A DNA stretch of 64,000 nucleotides from Paraliobacillus salinarum. Its GTDB lineage: Bacteria; Bacillota; Bacilli; Bacillales; Amphibacillaceae. The position numbers and the translations under genes are program-made. The notes below the pieces were generated by a model, which was not told the origin of the DNA, made no database searches, and saw only the letters and a list, made by a program, of their open reading frames with translations. Shown piece by piece: positions 27,516 through 38,178 of the stretch (position 1 is its first letter; every line of letters begins with the position of its first letter). The stretch lies in the NCBI RefSeq assembly GCF_014083865.1, contig NZ_JACEFA010000004.1, positions 178,553 to 242,552 of the forward strand. The letters are read 5' to 3'.

Positions 27516-27529
27516 TGAAAGCCCTTTCA
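27516..27529 (-). promoter_or_regulatory. cre-like box upstream of the GH85 gene
   Basis: TGAAAGCCCTTTCA differs by one base from the ideal palindromic CcpA operator TGAAAGCGCTTTCA. It is 29 bases ahead of the start codon. Confidence 0.6.
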
Positions 27530-27651
27530 TTTATTATAAAATTCCTTTTTTGGTTTAAATAGTGAAGTATTAATAGATTTAATGGGAAAATTAAATCTAA
27601 AATTTCAGTTTTTTATGCATTTGCAATAAAGCGCATTGTATTCAAATAAAA

Positions 27652-27697
27652 AATAAGGTAACGAGCGGCATCTTTTGCTACCGCTCGTTACCTTATT
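27652..27697 (-). terminator. Strong terminator overlapping the htrA-like stop codon
   Basis: AATAAGGTAACGAGCGG and CCGCTCGTTACCTTATT form a perfect 17-base stem around a 12-base loop. The right arm contains the stop codon of the protease gene, and T-rich sequence follows on the minus strand. Confidence 0.92.
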
Positions 27698-28922
27698 GTT
27701 CTTGTGCTGTTAATGTTACATTCGTACTCTGCTTGCTTCCATCACGATAAAACGTTACTGTCATTTGATCTCCTGGCTTTTTATCTTGATAGAGATGCTT
27801 ACGCAAATCAATAATGTTTTGAATTGGTTCGTTATCTAATGCAGTAATAACATCATAAGTAGTCAAACCAGCTTCTGATGCAGGTGATCTAGGTTCTACG
27901 CTTTGCACATAGATCCCGCTAGTTACTTCACTAGGCAAACTCAAGCTTCTCGCCCATTCGACTTGTGCAACATCTTCTAATGAATATGCTTCTACGCCTA
28001 AAAAGGCACGTGACATTCGTCCGTTTTTTTCCAATTCTTCTATAACTGGAATCGCATCGTTTATTGGAATAGCAAATCCAATCCCTTCTACAGACGATTG
28101 TGCGATCTTCATGGAATTGATGCCAATTAACTGGCCATCCATATTAATTAGCGCGCCCCCGCTATTACCTGGATTTATTGCTGCATCGGTTTGGATTACC
28201 TCTGCTTGCCAATCGGCTCGACCATCCCCATTAAAATCTTGAGGAATTGCTCGTCGTTTACCGCTAATTATTCCTTGTGTGACAGATCCAGATAAATCTA
28301 AACCTAATGGATTTCCAATAGCAATGGCTGGCTCTCCAACTTTAACATGATCAGAGTCTCCTAAAGTGGCGACGTGCTCTACGGCATCTCGGTCCATTTC
28401 AAGTACTGCTAAATCCATGAACAGATCACTACCTCGAAGCTTCGCAGATAATCTTGAATCATCGGATAAAATAACTTCAATTTGATCAGCACCATCTACC
28501 ACGTGGTAATTGGTAACTACAAATGCCTTATCTCCTTGCAGTTTATAAATAACTCCTGATCCAGTTCCTGCCTCACTTCCCGCTTCCTCAGAAAAGATCG
28601 ATGTAGCTTGAAGATTCTCTATTCCTACAACCGTAGGAGCTACTCTCTCAACAACCTCAGTAATTTGAGTAGAGATATCTACACTCATCGGTTTTACTAA
28701 AGAAGGGAGTTCATTATCTCCAGTAGACTGTTCCTGTTGATAAGCTGATTCTGGGAGAATAATTTGATAAGGTAAAATATCATATCGGATTAAACTTGGT
28801 AAGACTGCTGCAAATAATAACACACCAACGACCATTCCTAATAAACTTGGTACAACCCAAGATTTTCTTTTGCGTTTATTTTGATCGGTATGGTTAGGCT
28901 GATACGGATCATTATAATTCAC
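27693..28922 (-). CDS. htrC: HtrA-like membrane serine protease (HtrC/YyxA)
   Basis: A 409-residue envelope quality-control protease. It has a cytoplasmic tail, one membrane anchor (~26-48), and a trypsin-like domain with His in VVTNYHVVDG, Asp in DLFMDLAVLEM and Ser in NPGNSGGALI. A C-terminal PDZ domain starts near SGIYVQSVEPRSPASEAGL. The start is a GTG preceded by GAGAGGA. It closes the walRKHIJ gene cluster exactly as yyxA (htrC) does in B. subtilis, which favours that name over HtrA/HtrB. It also marks the boundary between the conserved chromosome and the glycan island. Confidence 0.92.
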   Translation of the reverse strand: MNYNDPYQPNHTDQNKRKRKSWVVPSLLGMVVGVLLFAAVLPSLIRYDILPYQIILPESAYQQEQSTGDNELPSLVKPMSVDISTQITEVVERVAPTVVGIENLQATSIFSEEAGSEAGTGSGVIYKLQGDKAFVVTNYHVVDGADQIEVILSDDSRLSAKLRGSDLFMDLAVLEMDRDAVEHVATLGDSDHVKVGEPAIAIGNPLGLDLSGSVTQGIISGKRRAIPQDFNGDGRADWQAEVIQTDAAINPGNSGGALINMDGQLIGINSMKIAQSSVEGIGFAIPINDAIPVIEELEKNGRMSRAFLGVEAYSLEDVAQVEWARSLSLPSEVTSGIYVQSVEPRSPASEAGLTTYDVITALDNEPIQNIIDLRKHLYQDKKPGDQMTVTFYRDGSKQSTNVTLTAQEQ

Positions 28923-28982
28923 GTAAAACGCATCCTCTCTTTACTATCTCGTTTAATGCTAGTGTGCCTCATTACAACATTT

Positions 28983-29780
28983 TTAAACGATTTCGCACAA
29001 AGGAGTTGGTGCATTTGGATCGGTGTCATGTATTTCAAGCTGACTACCTATTGGAAAACCTTTTTCTATTAAATGATTTTCTACTGACATTCGTGCTAGC
29101 TCTTTCATATTATTATCTTTACTTAAATGAGCAAGATAAATTCGTTTTGTCTGATCGCCTATTATATCAGACAACGCCAAGGCAGCATCATCATTTGAAA
29201 CGTGTCCACTATCACCTAGAATACGACGTTTTACGTTCCAAGGATAACGTCCCATTTGTAGCATCGATACATCATGATTGGCTTCAAAGATTAAAGCATC
29301 AGCGTTTTCTACTGTTTTCTTTATTCTTTCTGATACATAGCCAAGATCAGTCACGATGGCTACTTTTTTTCCGTCGTGATGAAAGGTGTAAAACATCGGT
29401 TCTGCAGCATCATGTGATACACCGAATGATGTTACATCAATATCACCGAAAATTTTTGTCTCTTCCATGTTGAAGGTGAATTTCTGATCCAGGGTGATTT
29501 TCCCGATTGAACCCTCCATTGCCTTCCATGTCTTTTCATTAGCGTAAATGGGCAAGTTATATTTTCTAGCCATGATCCCTAATCCTTTAATATGATCACT
29601 ATGCTCATGTGTGACAAGTATTTTAGAGAGCTTGCCAGGATCAATATGCGCCTCTGTTAACAAGCGCTCCATTTGCTTTCCACTTAACCCTGCATCGACT
29701 AATATATTTTCCTTATCTGTACCGATATAAAATGCATTGCCTGTGCTGCCTGATGCTAATACTGAAAAACGTAACGTCAT
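28983..29780 (-). CDS. walJ: WalJ/YycJ metallo-beta-lactamase-fold hydrolase
   Basis: A 265-residue MBL-fold protein with the metal motif THEHSDH (H-x-H-x-D-H), further ligands in GVSHDA and the late His in [10 protein letters not shown]. WalJ proteins belong to the nuclease-like branch of the fold and have been linked to coordinating cell-wall metabolism and DNA replication in Firmicutes. It overlaps the end of walI by four bases, so translation is coupled. Confidence 0.95.
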   Translation of the reverse strand: MTLRFSVLASGSTGNAFYIGTDKENILVDAGLSGKQMERLLTEAHIDPGKLSKILVTHEHSDHIKGLGIMARKYNLPIYANEKTWKAMEGSIGKITLDQKFTFNMEETKIFGDIDVTSFGVSHDAAEPMFYTFHHDGKKVAIVTDLGYVSERIKKTVENADALIFEANHDVSMLQMGRYPWNVKRRILGDSGHVSNDDAALALSDIIGDQTKRIYLAHLSKDNNMKELARMSVENHLIEKGFPIGSQLEIHDTDPNAPTPLCEIV

Positions 29781-30724
29781 TCATTTCCCACTCCAATTGT
29801 TGTATCGACAATGTTTAATAAACTGTCCTTTATTGTTTCATATAGCGCCTGTTCTTCCTCTTCATCCTCAGTTTGAAGATAGAGCATGCTGCTTGTTTCG
29901 GGTGTTCCTATTTCTTTAATAAATTCTTTATAGGTAGTTTCAACAAAATTATTATTGTCGGGGTAATTATGTCCCTCAATTGCGTTGACAAAATATTCTT
30001 GTGATTCATTTACTTGTACATTCCATGTAGGATTTAATACTTGCTCTCCATTAGGAAGAGAAATTAGATTATGATATCCCAAATTGACAGCTGTTACTTT
30101 GTCACCAGTCTCAATCAAATTCTCCTTTAAGAATAGGGTAGAAATAGCATTCATTTGTGAATTTAATTTTTCTGGTTCTTGTTGTTCATTATCTTCTTTT
30201 TCCATCATCGTCTGAATGTATTGTGTCATTTCCCCATCATCATTTAATTGAATGATAAGCAGTGCATTTTTATTATAAAAAATAGGTAGATCCATTCGTT
30301 GAAAGAAAACAAGAATATTCTTCGACGAGTCCTTGCCCCAATACGTGTATTGCTTATTATTTAATATTAAATTATCAAGCTGTTCTTGATAACCTTCTTC
30401 TTCAACATCAATTGGTACCGGTTCTGTAAAACGACCAATTAATAAATAATCGTTTACAATGAGTTGTTTCTGATTATCAAGCTGTTCTAATTTAGCAATA
30501 TCAGTTTCAGAATACGCTTTATTCATCGCATAGATCAATGGTGCCTTAAAAGATTCATCAGACACATTTTCTTCTATGCCTTCAATATTCGAAGCAATCT
30601 CTTCTTCTGTCGACGATTCTTCACTATACTTATATTCGTCTTTCGTTAGCAGTTGTTGGATGAGAAATATATCAAGGACAAGGAAGCAGATAATAAACAA
30701 TAGCTTAGTTTGATTCCACTGCAT
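29777..30724 (-). CDS. walI: WalI (YycI) regulator of WalK
   Basis: A 315-residue protein with one N-terminal membrane helix ([20 protein letters not shown]) and an extracytoplasmic YycH/YycI-type domain. Together with WalH it binds WalK in the membrane and restrains its activity in B. subtilis. The gene starts inside the end of walH (20-base overlap). Recognised mainly by position and by the end region ([14 protein letters not shown]); the family diverges quickly. Confidence 0.9.
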   Translation of the reverse strand: MQWNQTKLLFIICFLVLDIFLIQQLLTKDEYKYSEESSTEEEIASNIEGIEENVSDESFKAPLIYAMNKAYSETDIAKLEQLDNQKQLIVNDYLLIGRFTEPVPIDVEEEGYQEQLDNLILNNKQYTYWGKDSSKNILVFFQRMDLPIFYNKNALLIIQLNDDGEMTQYIQTMMEKEDNEQQEPEKLNSQMNAISTLFLKENLIETGDKVTAVNLGYHNLISLPNGEQVLNPTWNVQVNESQEYFVNAIEGHNYPDNNNFVETTYKEFIKEIGTPETSSMLYLQTEDEEEEQALYETIKDSLLNIVDTTIGVGNE

Positions 30725-32042
30725 CTTGTACTCCCCCTATCCTTTGCTCCGGCAACTCTAATTCTTCCCATCCTCCGATTACCTTCACATACCAAGTAGG
30801 TGTTAGCTTATAAAGCTGCCTTCCGCTTTGTTGTTCTAATTTATAGCCAATCGTCACATCGTATACAGAGCGATTTGTATAGCTGTCTCCTTGCAAAATA
30901 GATATGACAGCAGATGCGTCCAGTATATTAGACTCTTGTCCTGGTCCACGAATATCGAGCAATTGAATGTTGGGGTGAATATATTTATGCACTTTTTGAT
31001 CATGCCATTGCACAGATATCCTAGTTAGTGAATCAATTTGATACACTGGCCGTCCGTTAAAACTCAAATTATAATTGACGACATTTGTTCTCGCGGTAGT
31101 AGACAAGTCCGTCAAGATAAATCGATATGGATCGTCGGCTGTAAATCCTAAGTGCGTATTAATAAAATTATTATGCACTTGATCTAACAATTGATAGTCA
31201 TCAATCTCTTGGTCATTTGTTGATGTCGCATTAGTTGGATCAGTGAAGCTAATCCGATTCGTATCTCTCGTCAACTCCCTTGTACCATCCGTATAAATCA
31301 TTGCACCCTCTTTTAGAAAGGAGCTTTTGACGGAAGAAGGGGTTTTAAATAGCAAATTAATAAATGGATTGACTTCTATCTCTTTATAAGAAGATAGGTA
31401 AGACGATATACTTAGTTCTTGAGGTAAATAAATATTCACATCCTCATTATTTTTATATACAAGATAATTCGATGTCACATTATTATCGCGATAGTTGTTT
31501 AAATAGGTCACTATTTGACTATAATTTTGAACACTAGCTCGAATCGCAGCGCCTGTACTTGCATTAATAAATACGAGCTGTGGATCTCCTTGACTATTTG
31601 ATAAATTAATATATAATCTATCAAAACTGCCTTCTGGTATCAATTCATCGTCTACCATAAATAAATCACGCACAATTTCATTAGGCACTGCTGTTGGGAA
31701 TATAATTTCTGTTAGGTTTTGCTCCTTGTTGATTGCCTCGTAATCTATCTCCGTTTTGGAAAAATCAAAGATAGACCATGTTTGCATTTCTTCATATAAT
31801 GAAAGTTCGTCTTCTTTCATTTTTAACCCAACTGGTTGCCCTGCCACATGATAGATAATTTGTGAGGGTTGAATTGTTTCTCGCTTTGTTTGAGCTTCTC
31901 CCGAGAGCTGAGCCTCAATTAAATCTTCATTACTCGCTAATTCTTCATTGCTCGGTTGGTAATTCCAAATAGCAATTGTTAAAAGCAAGCTTAGCACAAC
32001 CAAGAAAATTAAGACGATTGTTGTCCAAGTTTCGAGTTTCAT
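30705..32042 (-). CDS. walH: WalH (YycH) regulator of WalK
   Basis: A 445-residue single-pass membrane protein: helix at ~8-28 (IVLIFLVVLSLLLTIAIWNYQPS, with the conserved NYQPS right after it), then a large extracytoplasmic domain. It forms a complex with WalI and WalK to set the activity of the essential wall-stress kinase. It overlaps the walK stop by four bases. Confidence 0.93.
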   Translation of the reverse strand: MKLETWTTIVLIFLVVLSLLLTIAIWNYQPSNEELASNEDLIEAQLSGEAQTKRETIQPSQIIYHVAGQPVGLKMKEDELSLYEEMQTWSIFDFSKTEIDYEAINKEQNLTEIIFPTAVPNEIVRDLFMVDDELIPEGSFDRLYINLSNSQGDPQLVFINASTGAAIRASVQNYSQIVTYLNNYRDNNVTSNYLVYKNNEDVNIYLPQELSISSYLSSYKEIEVNPFINLLFKTPSSVKSSFLKEGAMIYTDGTRELTRDTNRISFTDPTNATSTNDQEIDDYQLLDQVHNNFINTHLGFTADDPYRFILTDLSTTARTNVVNYNLSFNGRPVYQIDSLTRISVQWHDQKVHKYIHPNIQLLDIRGPGQESNILDASAVISILQGDSYTNRSVYDVTIGYKLEQQSGRQLYKLTPTWYVKVIGGWEELELPEQRIGGVQDAVESN

Positions 32043-33874
32043 GCTTTCTCACCCCGCTTTCGATTAATAAGCGGTAAAGTAAATATAATTGTTGTCCCTT
32101 TACCCTCAACACTATCCGCCCATATTTGTCCATGGTGAGTAGTGATGATTTCTCTTGCAATGGCAAGTCCCAAGCCAGTTCCACCAAGTTGTCTAGAGCG
32201 CGCTCTGTCCGCTCGGTAAAAACGATCAAAAATACGATCAAGCTTATCTCGCGCAATACCAGGCCCTTGATCCGTTATACTTACTTTAATACGTTGCCTT
32301 TCTTTCATTACTCTAAAGATAATCGTCCCATTTGGCGGTGAATATTTTATTGCATTCGAAATAATATTGTCTATTACTTGAATTATTTTGTCTTTGTCAA
32401 CCCAAAGGAACAAACTATCTTTCGGTATATGTCGTTCAATTAAAATAGATTCTTCTTTATTCATTTCAAAACGATCCAATACATGGTGGAAAAATGGAAC
32501 AATATTCACTCGCTCTTTTTGCATTGGCTGTTCTTTATGATCCATTTTTGATAACTGCAGCAGATCATTAACTAAACGAATCATTCGTTCTGTTTCGTTT
32601 TGTGTTACTTGTAAAAACTGTGGTGCAATTTCTTTATCTTCCCAAGCACCATCTGTTAAAGCCTCTAAATAACTTCGCATCGTTGTTAGCGGTGTGCGAA
32701 GCTCGTGAGACACATTGGAAACAAATTCTCGTCGTTCTTTTTCGATTTTTTCTTGTTCTGTTACATCACTTATTACGGTGATGAGGCCAGTAAATTCACC
32801 TTGTTCATCTTGAACGACAGAGAAATTTGCTTTGATTAAGAAAAATTGCTCATCATCACTAAAGTCAATGGTAATTGATCCTGCATCTTGAAACGCTAAT
32901 GATTCTACTGTGTAATCTTCTATTTGTAATACATCAATAATTGACTCATCTTTTACGTCCTCAAATGATTGATCTATTAAAATCGATGCAGGTTCATTCA
33001 TTAACGTAATTTGACCATATTCATTTGTAGCAATAACACCATCTGACATGTTGGAAAGAACGGTACTTAATTTCCTTCGTTCTTCCTCTGTCTTATGATT
33101 GGCCAACTTTATCTTGCTGCTCATATCATTAAAGGTTGTGGCTAGTTGGCCAATTTCATCATTTCCATAAACATTTACCTTTTTTGTAAAGTCACCTTGA
33201 GCCATAATCAGTGCTTGTCTACGCATTTCTGTTATTGGCTTCGTAATCGATCTAGCAACAAGCACACCAATTAACGCACTAATTATAATGGCAATAATTG
33301 TTCCATTTAAAAAGATATTGTTAATATTATCAAGTTGTGCATAAACTTCTTTTTCCATCGATGCTTTTAAGTAAATGACACCTAAAGATTGATCTTGTTC
33401 ATAAATAGGAACTACCCTAACAAGCTGGCGGTCTCCAGTATGTGCATCGCGCTGCACAGTTTCTGTATCGACATTATATAAAATAGCATTACGAATCGGT
33501 GTATTCTCACTCGTAATTATTTTACCTATGTCTTCTTGTTGTGTGTTTGCACCAATAATACGATATTGACGATCAATGACTTGCAATGTGGAATAAGATT
33601 CACTTCTTCCGTACAAATCAACAATGTTTTGAATGTCTTGTTGCAAGGCATTCCCGTTTCCTTCTTCAGGTCGTTGTTCTTGAAGTGCTTCTTTAACATT
33701 GTATGTTAATACATCTAAACGCTCTTCAATATTATTAATAAAGTTTTCTTCTAGGTCATCTTGTAGTTCCTTGGCAAAGTATGCCCCAATTACTTGAAAG
33801 GCTAGCAAAAGTAATAAAATCATAATCATAATGATTTTAAATTGGATCGATTGTGTCACTTTAACCTTTTTCAT
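32039..33874 (-). CDS. walK: WalK sensor histidine kinase
   Basis: A 611-residue essential cell-wall sensor kinase. TM1 (~13-31), an extracellular Cache/PAS-like domain, TM2 (~183-203), HAMP, a cytoplasmic PAS (LSNMSDGVIATNEYGQITLMNEPA), HisKA with the phospho-acceptor in REFVSNVSHELRTPLTTMRS, and HATPase with DQGPGIARDKLDRIF and GGTGLGLAIAREI. Co-expressed with walR (9 bases between stop and start). In B. subtilis it senses wall cleavage products and controls autolysin genes. Confidence 0.97.
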   Translation of the reverse strand: MKKVKVTQSIQFKIIMIMILLLLLAFQVIGAYFAKELQDDLEENFINNIEERLDVLTYNVKEALQEQRPEEGNGNALQQDIQNIVDLYGRSESYSTLQVIDRQYRIIGANTQQEDIGKIITSENTPIRNAILYNVDTETVQRDAHTGDRQLVRVVPIYEQDQSLGVIYLKASMEKEVYAQLDNINNIFLNGTIIAIIISALIGVLVARSITKPITEMRRQALIMAQGDFTKKVNVYGNDEIGQLATTFNDMSSKIKLANHKTEEERRKLSTVLSNMSDGVIATNEYGQITLMNEPASILIDQSFEDVKDESIIDVLQIEDYTVESLAFQDAGSITIDFSDDEQFFLIKANFSVVQDEQGEFTGLITVISDVTEQEKIEKERREFVSNVSHELRTPLTTMRSYLEALTDGAWEDKEIAPQFLQVTQNETERMIRLVNDLLQLSKMDHKEQPMQKERVNIVPFFHHVLDRFEMNKEESILIERHIPKDSLFLWVDKDKIIQVIDNIISNAIKYSPPNGTIIFRVMKERQRIKVSITDQGPGIARDKLDRIFDRFYRADRARSRQLGGTGLGLAIAREIITTHHGQIWADSVEGKGTTIIFTLPLINRKRGEKA

Positions 33875-33883
33875 AATTATTTG

Positions 33884-34588
33884 TTACTCCTGTTCAGGGT
33901 TACGTAAATAATACCCAACACCTCTTCTAGTAACAATCCATAAAGGATTACTTGGATTGTCTTCAATTTTCTCGCGTAAACGTCTGACTGTTACATCAAC
34001 GGTTCGTACATCTCCATAATAATCATAACCCCAAACTGTTTCTAATAAGTGTTCGCGTGTCATTACTTGACCAATATGGCGTGCTAAGTAGTGTAATAAT
34101 TCAAATTCTCTATGGGTTAACTCTACATAAGTGCCATCTCTTGTTACGGTATAGGCATCCGGATGAATGACTAAAGAACCGATCTGTATATCCTTATTTG
34201 ATCTAGCATTGTCTGTTGCGGGTTGTTGTTGCCTTCTAAGGTTAGCTTTTACTCTAGCGATTACCTCACGATTACTGAATGGCTTTGTGACGTAATCATC
34301 TGCGCCTAATTCTAATCCAAGTACCTTGTCAATTTCTGAATCCTTTGCCGTCAACATGATAATTGGCATATTATGTTCCTTTCTAATTTCTTTACACACT
34401 TCATTACCATCTCGGTTTGGCAGCATAATATCTAATAGAAGTAAGTCCGGTTTTTCTTGATCGGTTAAACGTATTGCTTCATCCCCATCGTACGCACAAA
34501 CGACTTCATATCCTTCTTTTTCTAGATTGAACTTCAATATATCTGCAATTGGTTTTTCATCATCGACTACTAATATTTTTTGACTCAT
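33884..34588 (-). CDS. walR: WalR response regulator
   Basis: A 234-residue OmpR-family regulator. The receiver has DDE at 9-11, phospho-acceptor Asp in [13 protein letters not shown] and Lys in [11 protein letters not shown]. The winged-helix output domain begins near [15 protein letters not shown] and has the recognition region [25 protein letters not shown] precedes the ATG. First gene of the walRKHIJ-htrC cluster. Confidence 0.97.
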   Translation of the reverse strand: MSQKILVVDDEKPIADILKFNLEKEGYEVVCAYDGDEAIRLTDQEKPDLLLLDIMLPNRDGNEVCKEIRKEHNMPIIMLTAKDSEIDKVLGLELGADDYVTKPFSNREVIARVKANLRRQQQPATDNARSNKDIQIGSLVIHPDAYTVTRDGTYVELTHREFELLHYLARHIGQVMTREHLLETVWGYDYYGDVRTVDVTVRRLREKIEDNPSNPLWIVTRRGVGYYLRNPEQE

Positions 34589-34663
34589 TTGTTGTTGCCT
34601 CCTTCAATGTATATATGGTTTAAAGTTATTTATCTTGTATGGTCTTTTTGCTTTGTTGTCATT

Positions 34664-34691
34664 GCTAGTTTTTATTATTGTAATAACTAGC
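34664..34691. promoter_or_regulatory. Inverted repeat upstream of walR
   Basis: GCTAGTT and AACTAGC flank 14 bases between the likely promoter and walR. It could be an operator or an mRNA hairpin; no factor is assigned. Confidence 0.3.
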
Positions 34692-34700
34692 ATTAGTTAT

Positions 34701-34729
34701 ATTTTATCGTACTTTAACGTAAATGTCTT
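34701..34729 (-). promoter_or_regulatory. Candidate walR promoter
   Basis: On the minus strand AAGACA (34729-34724) and TAAAAT (34706-34701) are separated by 17 bases. An overlapping alternative is TTTACG with TATAAC at 16 bases. Confidence 0.4.
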
Positions 34730-34798
34730 TTTTATAGTAGAATTGTTTCGCTATCCATGATTATATACTAGAGTTTTAAGGTTTCTGATATATACACA

Positions 34799-34834
34799 AG
34801 ACCCTTGCTGCTACTACAACAAGGGTCTTTTTAA
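34799..34834 (-). terminator. Terminator after the M23 peptidase gene
   Basis: AAGACCCTTG and CAAGGGTCTT form a 10-base stem just below the peptidase stop codon, with A/T-rich flanks. Confidence 0.75.
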
Positions 34835-34852
34835 ATATTTTTATTTATCTAA

Positions 34853-36352
34853 TTAAAATACGCTAGCTGGGTTAATCAACGACCCATTTTTATATACTTC
34901 AATGTGTAAATGTACGCCTGTTGAATTTCCGGTAGTACCCATTACACCGATTTTTGATCCTCTTGTTACTGTTTGACCAGGTCTAACACTAATAGAAGAT
35001 AAGTGTGCATAAATTGTTTTGTATCCGTTGTTATGGTTAATAACGATCTTATTTCCATATCCACCGTTATCCCAGCCTGCAGATACTACTGTGCCGTTGT
35101 CTGCTGCTAGAATTGCACGATTGCTCGGACGTGCAATATCCATTCCTTTATGGAAAGAGCCCCATCGTGAACCCATATTACTTGAAACATATCCGCCAAC
35201 TGTTGGCCAAGCGAAGCTGCCTGAACCCCTTGAAGGCATTACTTTTGTTCCCTTAACAACAATTTCCTTCACAGGTTCTTTCGTAACTTCTTCTGATACA
35301 ACTTCTTTATTTTTCACTTTGCCATTCACTATTTCTAGTGCATATTGTACTTCTTTTTTACCGTCTTTTCCTTCTTGTTGTACTTTTGAATCACCTTTGT
35401 ACATATCTTCTGACTCTTTCACTTCTTTTTCATATGAAATGTCTTCTTCTACTTTTTCTTCTTTTTTCACAATTACGTTTACAAATGGGGCATAAGCCGT
35501 AACACGAAGTTCTTGTCCTATTTGTAATACAGAGTCATCTGATAGACCTTCATTTAACTCTAATAATTTAGCAGTGTCTAAATCATATTGTGCGGCGATT
35601 GAACCAAGCACGTCGCCTTCTACCACGGTATGTTTTTTCTCTTCTAGTGTTCCTTTTTTAAGCAACTCTACACCTTGCTCTACTGTTAACACTTCATCCT
35701 CTTTCACTTTTCGTTGTTCAAAAGATACTTCTTCTGATAGAGCGATTTCTAATGTTGAAGAGTCTCCAACAGATAAGTTAACTTCCTTTTTATCTGTTTC
35801 CTCTTTTTTATCTGTTTCTTTGTTAGCTTCTTCTTGTTGTTCTGTTTCTTTCTCTTTTTGTTCTTGTTCAAATTTATCTAAAATTTCTTTATCAACATAC
35901 TTTGCTTTGTACTCGTAAAGTGCTTTTTTTGCTGTCTCTTCATCTTTAAAGAATCCTGCTGCCTTGCCTCCGATTTGTAATTCGAAAGCATTAACATAAA
36001 TAGCAATCTCTTCTTCAACAGTCTCTAGTACTTTTTGGTTGTTTGTTCTAGAGTTAAATGTACGTTCTGAAACATAAGAGACTTCTTGTTTAACTGCATA
36101 AGTGTAAGCATCGTTTGCTTTCTCTTTTTTGTCTATACGTTCATCTATGTAGGAATTAATTACGTCTTTGTCATCAACAGATCCAATATGTTCTCCATCT
36201 AAATAAACATGATAAACGGTATCAAGTTCCTTTTCTGCACCGACAACATTAAATGTGAGACCCACACCAAGTAGTGTCGTAATAGCTGTTTTTTTCCATA
36301 GGCTTAGCGAATTCGTTTTTTTATTACTTACTATTCTTTCGTTCTTACGCAT
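34853..36352 (-). CDS. LysM/G5/M23 cell-wall metallopeptidase
   Basis: A 499-residue exported wall hydrolase. The signal region (LWKKTAITTLLGVGLTFNVVGA) is followed by a coiled, charged Lys/Glu-rich section, a LysM domain (HTVVEGDVLGSIAAQYDLD), a G5-like domain (EIVNGKVKNKEVVSEEVTKEP) and a C-terminal M23 domain. The zinc ligands are visible in FHKGMDIARP and GVHLHIEVY. Start choice: TAGGAGG is nine bases before the ATG at 36352; the longer frame would start on the ribosome-binding site itself. It lies between purA and walR. A WalR-like box upstream suggests it belongs to the wal regulon. Confidence 0.9.
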   Translation of the reverse strand: MRKNERIVSNKKTNSLSLWKKTAITTLLGVGLTFNVVGAEKELDTVYHVYLDGEHIGSVDDKDVINSYIDERIDKKEKANDAYTYAVKQEVSYVSERTFNSRTNNQKVLETVEEEIAIYVNAFELQIGGKAAGFFKDEETAKKALYEYKAKYVDKEILDKFEQEQKEKETEQQEEANKETDKKEETDKKEVNLSVGDSSTLEIALSEEVSFEQRKVKEDEVLTVEQGVELLKKGTLEEKKHTVVEGDVLGSIAAQYDLDTAKLLELNEGLSDDSVLQIGQELRVTAYAPFVNVIVKKEEKVEEDISYEKEVKESEDMYKGDSKVQQEGKDGKKEVQYALEIVNGKVKNKEVVSEEVTKEPVKEIVVKGTKVMPSRGSGSFAWPTVGGYVSSNMGSRWGSFHKGMDIARPSNRAILAADNGTVVSAGWDNGGYGNKIVINHNNGYKTIYAHLSSISVRPGQTVTRGSKIGVMGTTGNSTGVHLHIEVYKNGSLINPASVF

Positions 36353-36408
36353 CTTCCTAGTCCTCCTACAGCGAACCATTTTTCCCGTTCTCTATGATTT
36401 TTAAACCT

Positions 36409-36437
36409 ATTATAGGCTACCATATAGTAGATATACA
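36409..36437 (-). promoter_or_regulatory. Promoter of the M23 peptidase gene
   Basis: A perfect TATAAT on the minus strand (36414-36409) has only a poor -35 (TGTATA) 17 bases upstream, as expected for an activator-dependent promoter. Confidence 0.5.
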
Positions 36438-36458
36438 TTTAAACCCTTTTAAACAAAC

Positions 36459-36475
36459 TGTAATAAAACTGTATC
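36459..36475 (+). promoter_or_regulatory. WalR-box-like direct repeat
   Basis: TGTAAT-N5-TGTATC agrees with the WalR consensus TGTWAH-N5-TGTWAH at all but one defined position. It lies about 20 bases upstream of the weak -35, but the repeat reads on the strand opposite to the gene. Confidence 0.35.
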
Positions 36476-36595
36476 ATAAATTCCATTTTTATACTAAAAT
36501 CAACCTATTTACGTGATGTTTATTACTATATAACAAGCTTTCTACCATAAATACCCTGTATTATTACAATTAAATTAGTAGTTTGGCATATAACA

Positions 36596-36623
36596 AAAGA
36601 CCTACTCATTCAAGTAGATCTTT
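36596..36623 (-). terminator. Terminator of purA
   Basis: AAAGACCTACT pairs with AGTAGATCTTT with one mismatch, 20 bases past the purA stop. The remainder of the 36353-36644 gap holds the upstream region of the peptidase gene and no ORF. Confidence 0.7.
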
Positions 36624-36644
36624 CATAGATATTGCCTATTAAAT

Positions 36645-37946
<1,302 letters not shown>

Positions 37947-38015
37947 TTAGCTTAACTAATCATTCGGGTGTCTTTCATTTATTTTATACTATTTTTCTCA
38001 TGAAATACCAAAGTA

Positions 38016-38045
38016 AGTGTACCAATTTTGTTCACTTATTGTCAA
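38016..38045 (-). promoter_or_regulatory. Candidate purA promoter
   Basis: A perfect TTGACA on the minus strand (38045-38040) with TACACT 18 bases downstream (38021-38016). Confidence 0.45.
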
Positions 38046-38048
38046 TAA

Positions 38049-38093
38049 ATAAACGAACATTTTTGTTTTATTACAATTATTCGTTCGACTTTT
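38049..38093. promoter_or_regulatory. PurBox-like inverted pair upstream of purA
   Basis: ATAAACGAACATT (38049-38061) fits AWWWCCGAACWWT at 12 of 13 positions. A weaker inverted partner around GTTCG (38083-38087) lies 24 bases from the first CGAAC, close to the spacing of B. subtilis PurR operators. The pair sits directly upstream of the -35. Confidence 0.45.
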
Positions 38094-38146
38094 GGTCGTT
38101 TAGTTCCTTTTCTTTGCTTATAATACAGCATTTTTCTCATAAAAAA

Positions 38147-38174
38147 ACCACCCTGAGTTTATTCTCAGGATGGA
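38147..38174 (-). terminator. Terminator of the yybS-gdpP-rplI-dnaB operon
   Basis: CCACCCTGAG pairs with CTCAGGATGG (one mismatch), followed by a run of T on the minus strand, immediately after dnaB. Confidence 0.88.
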
Positions 38175-38178
38175 TCAT

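Noticed and set aside
35019..35918. Long Ser/Thr/Phe-rich frames on the plus strand
   Set aside because: They are antisense shadows of the Lys/Glu-rich segments of the LysM-G5-M23 peptidase gene.
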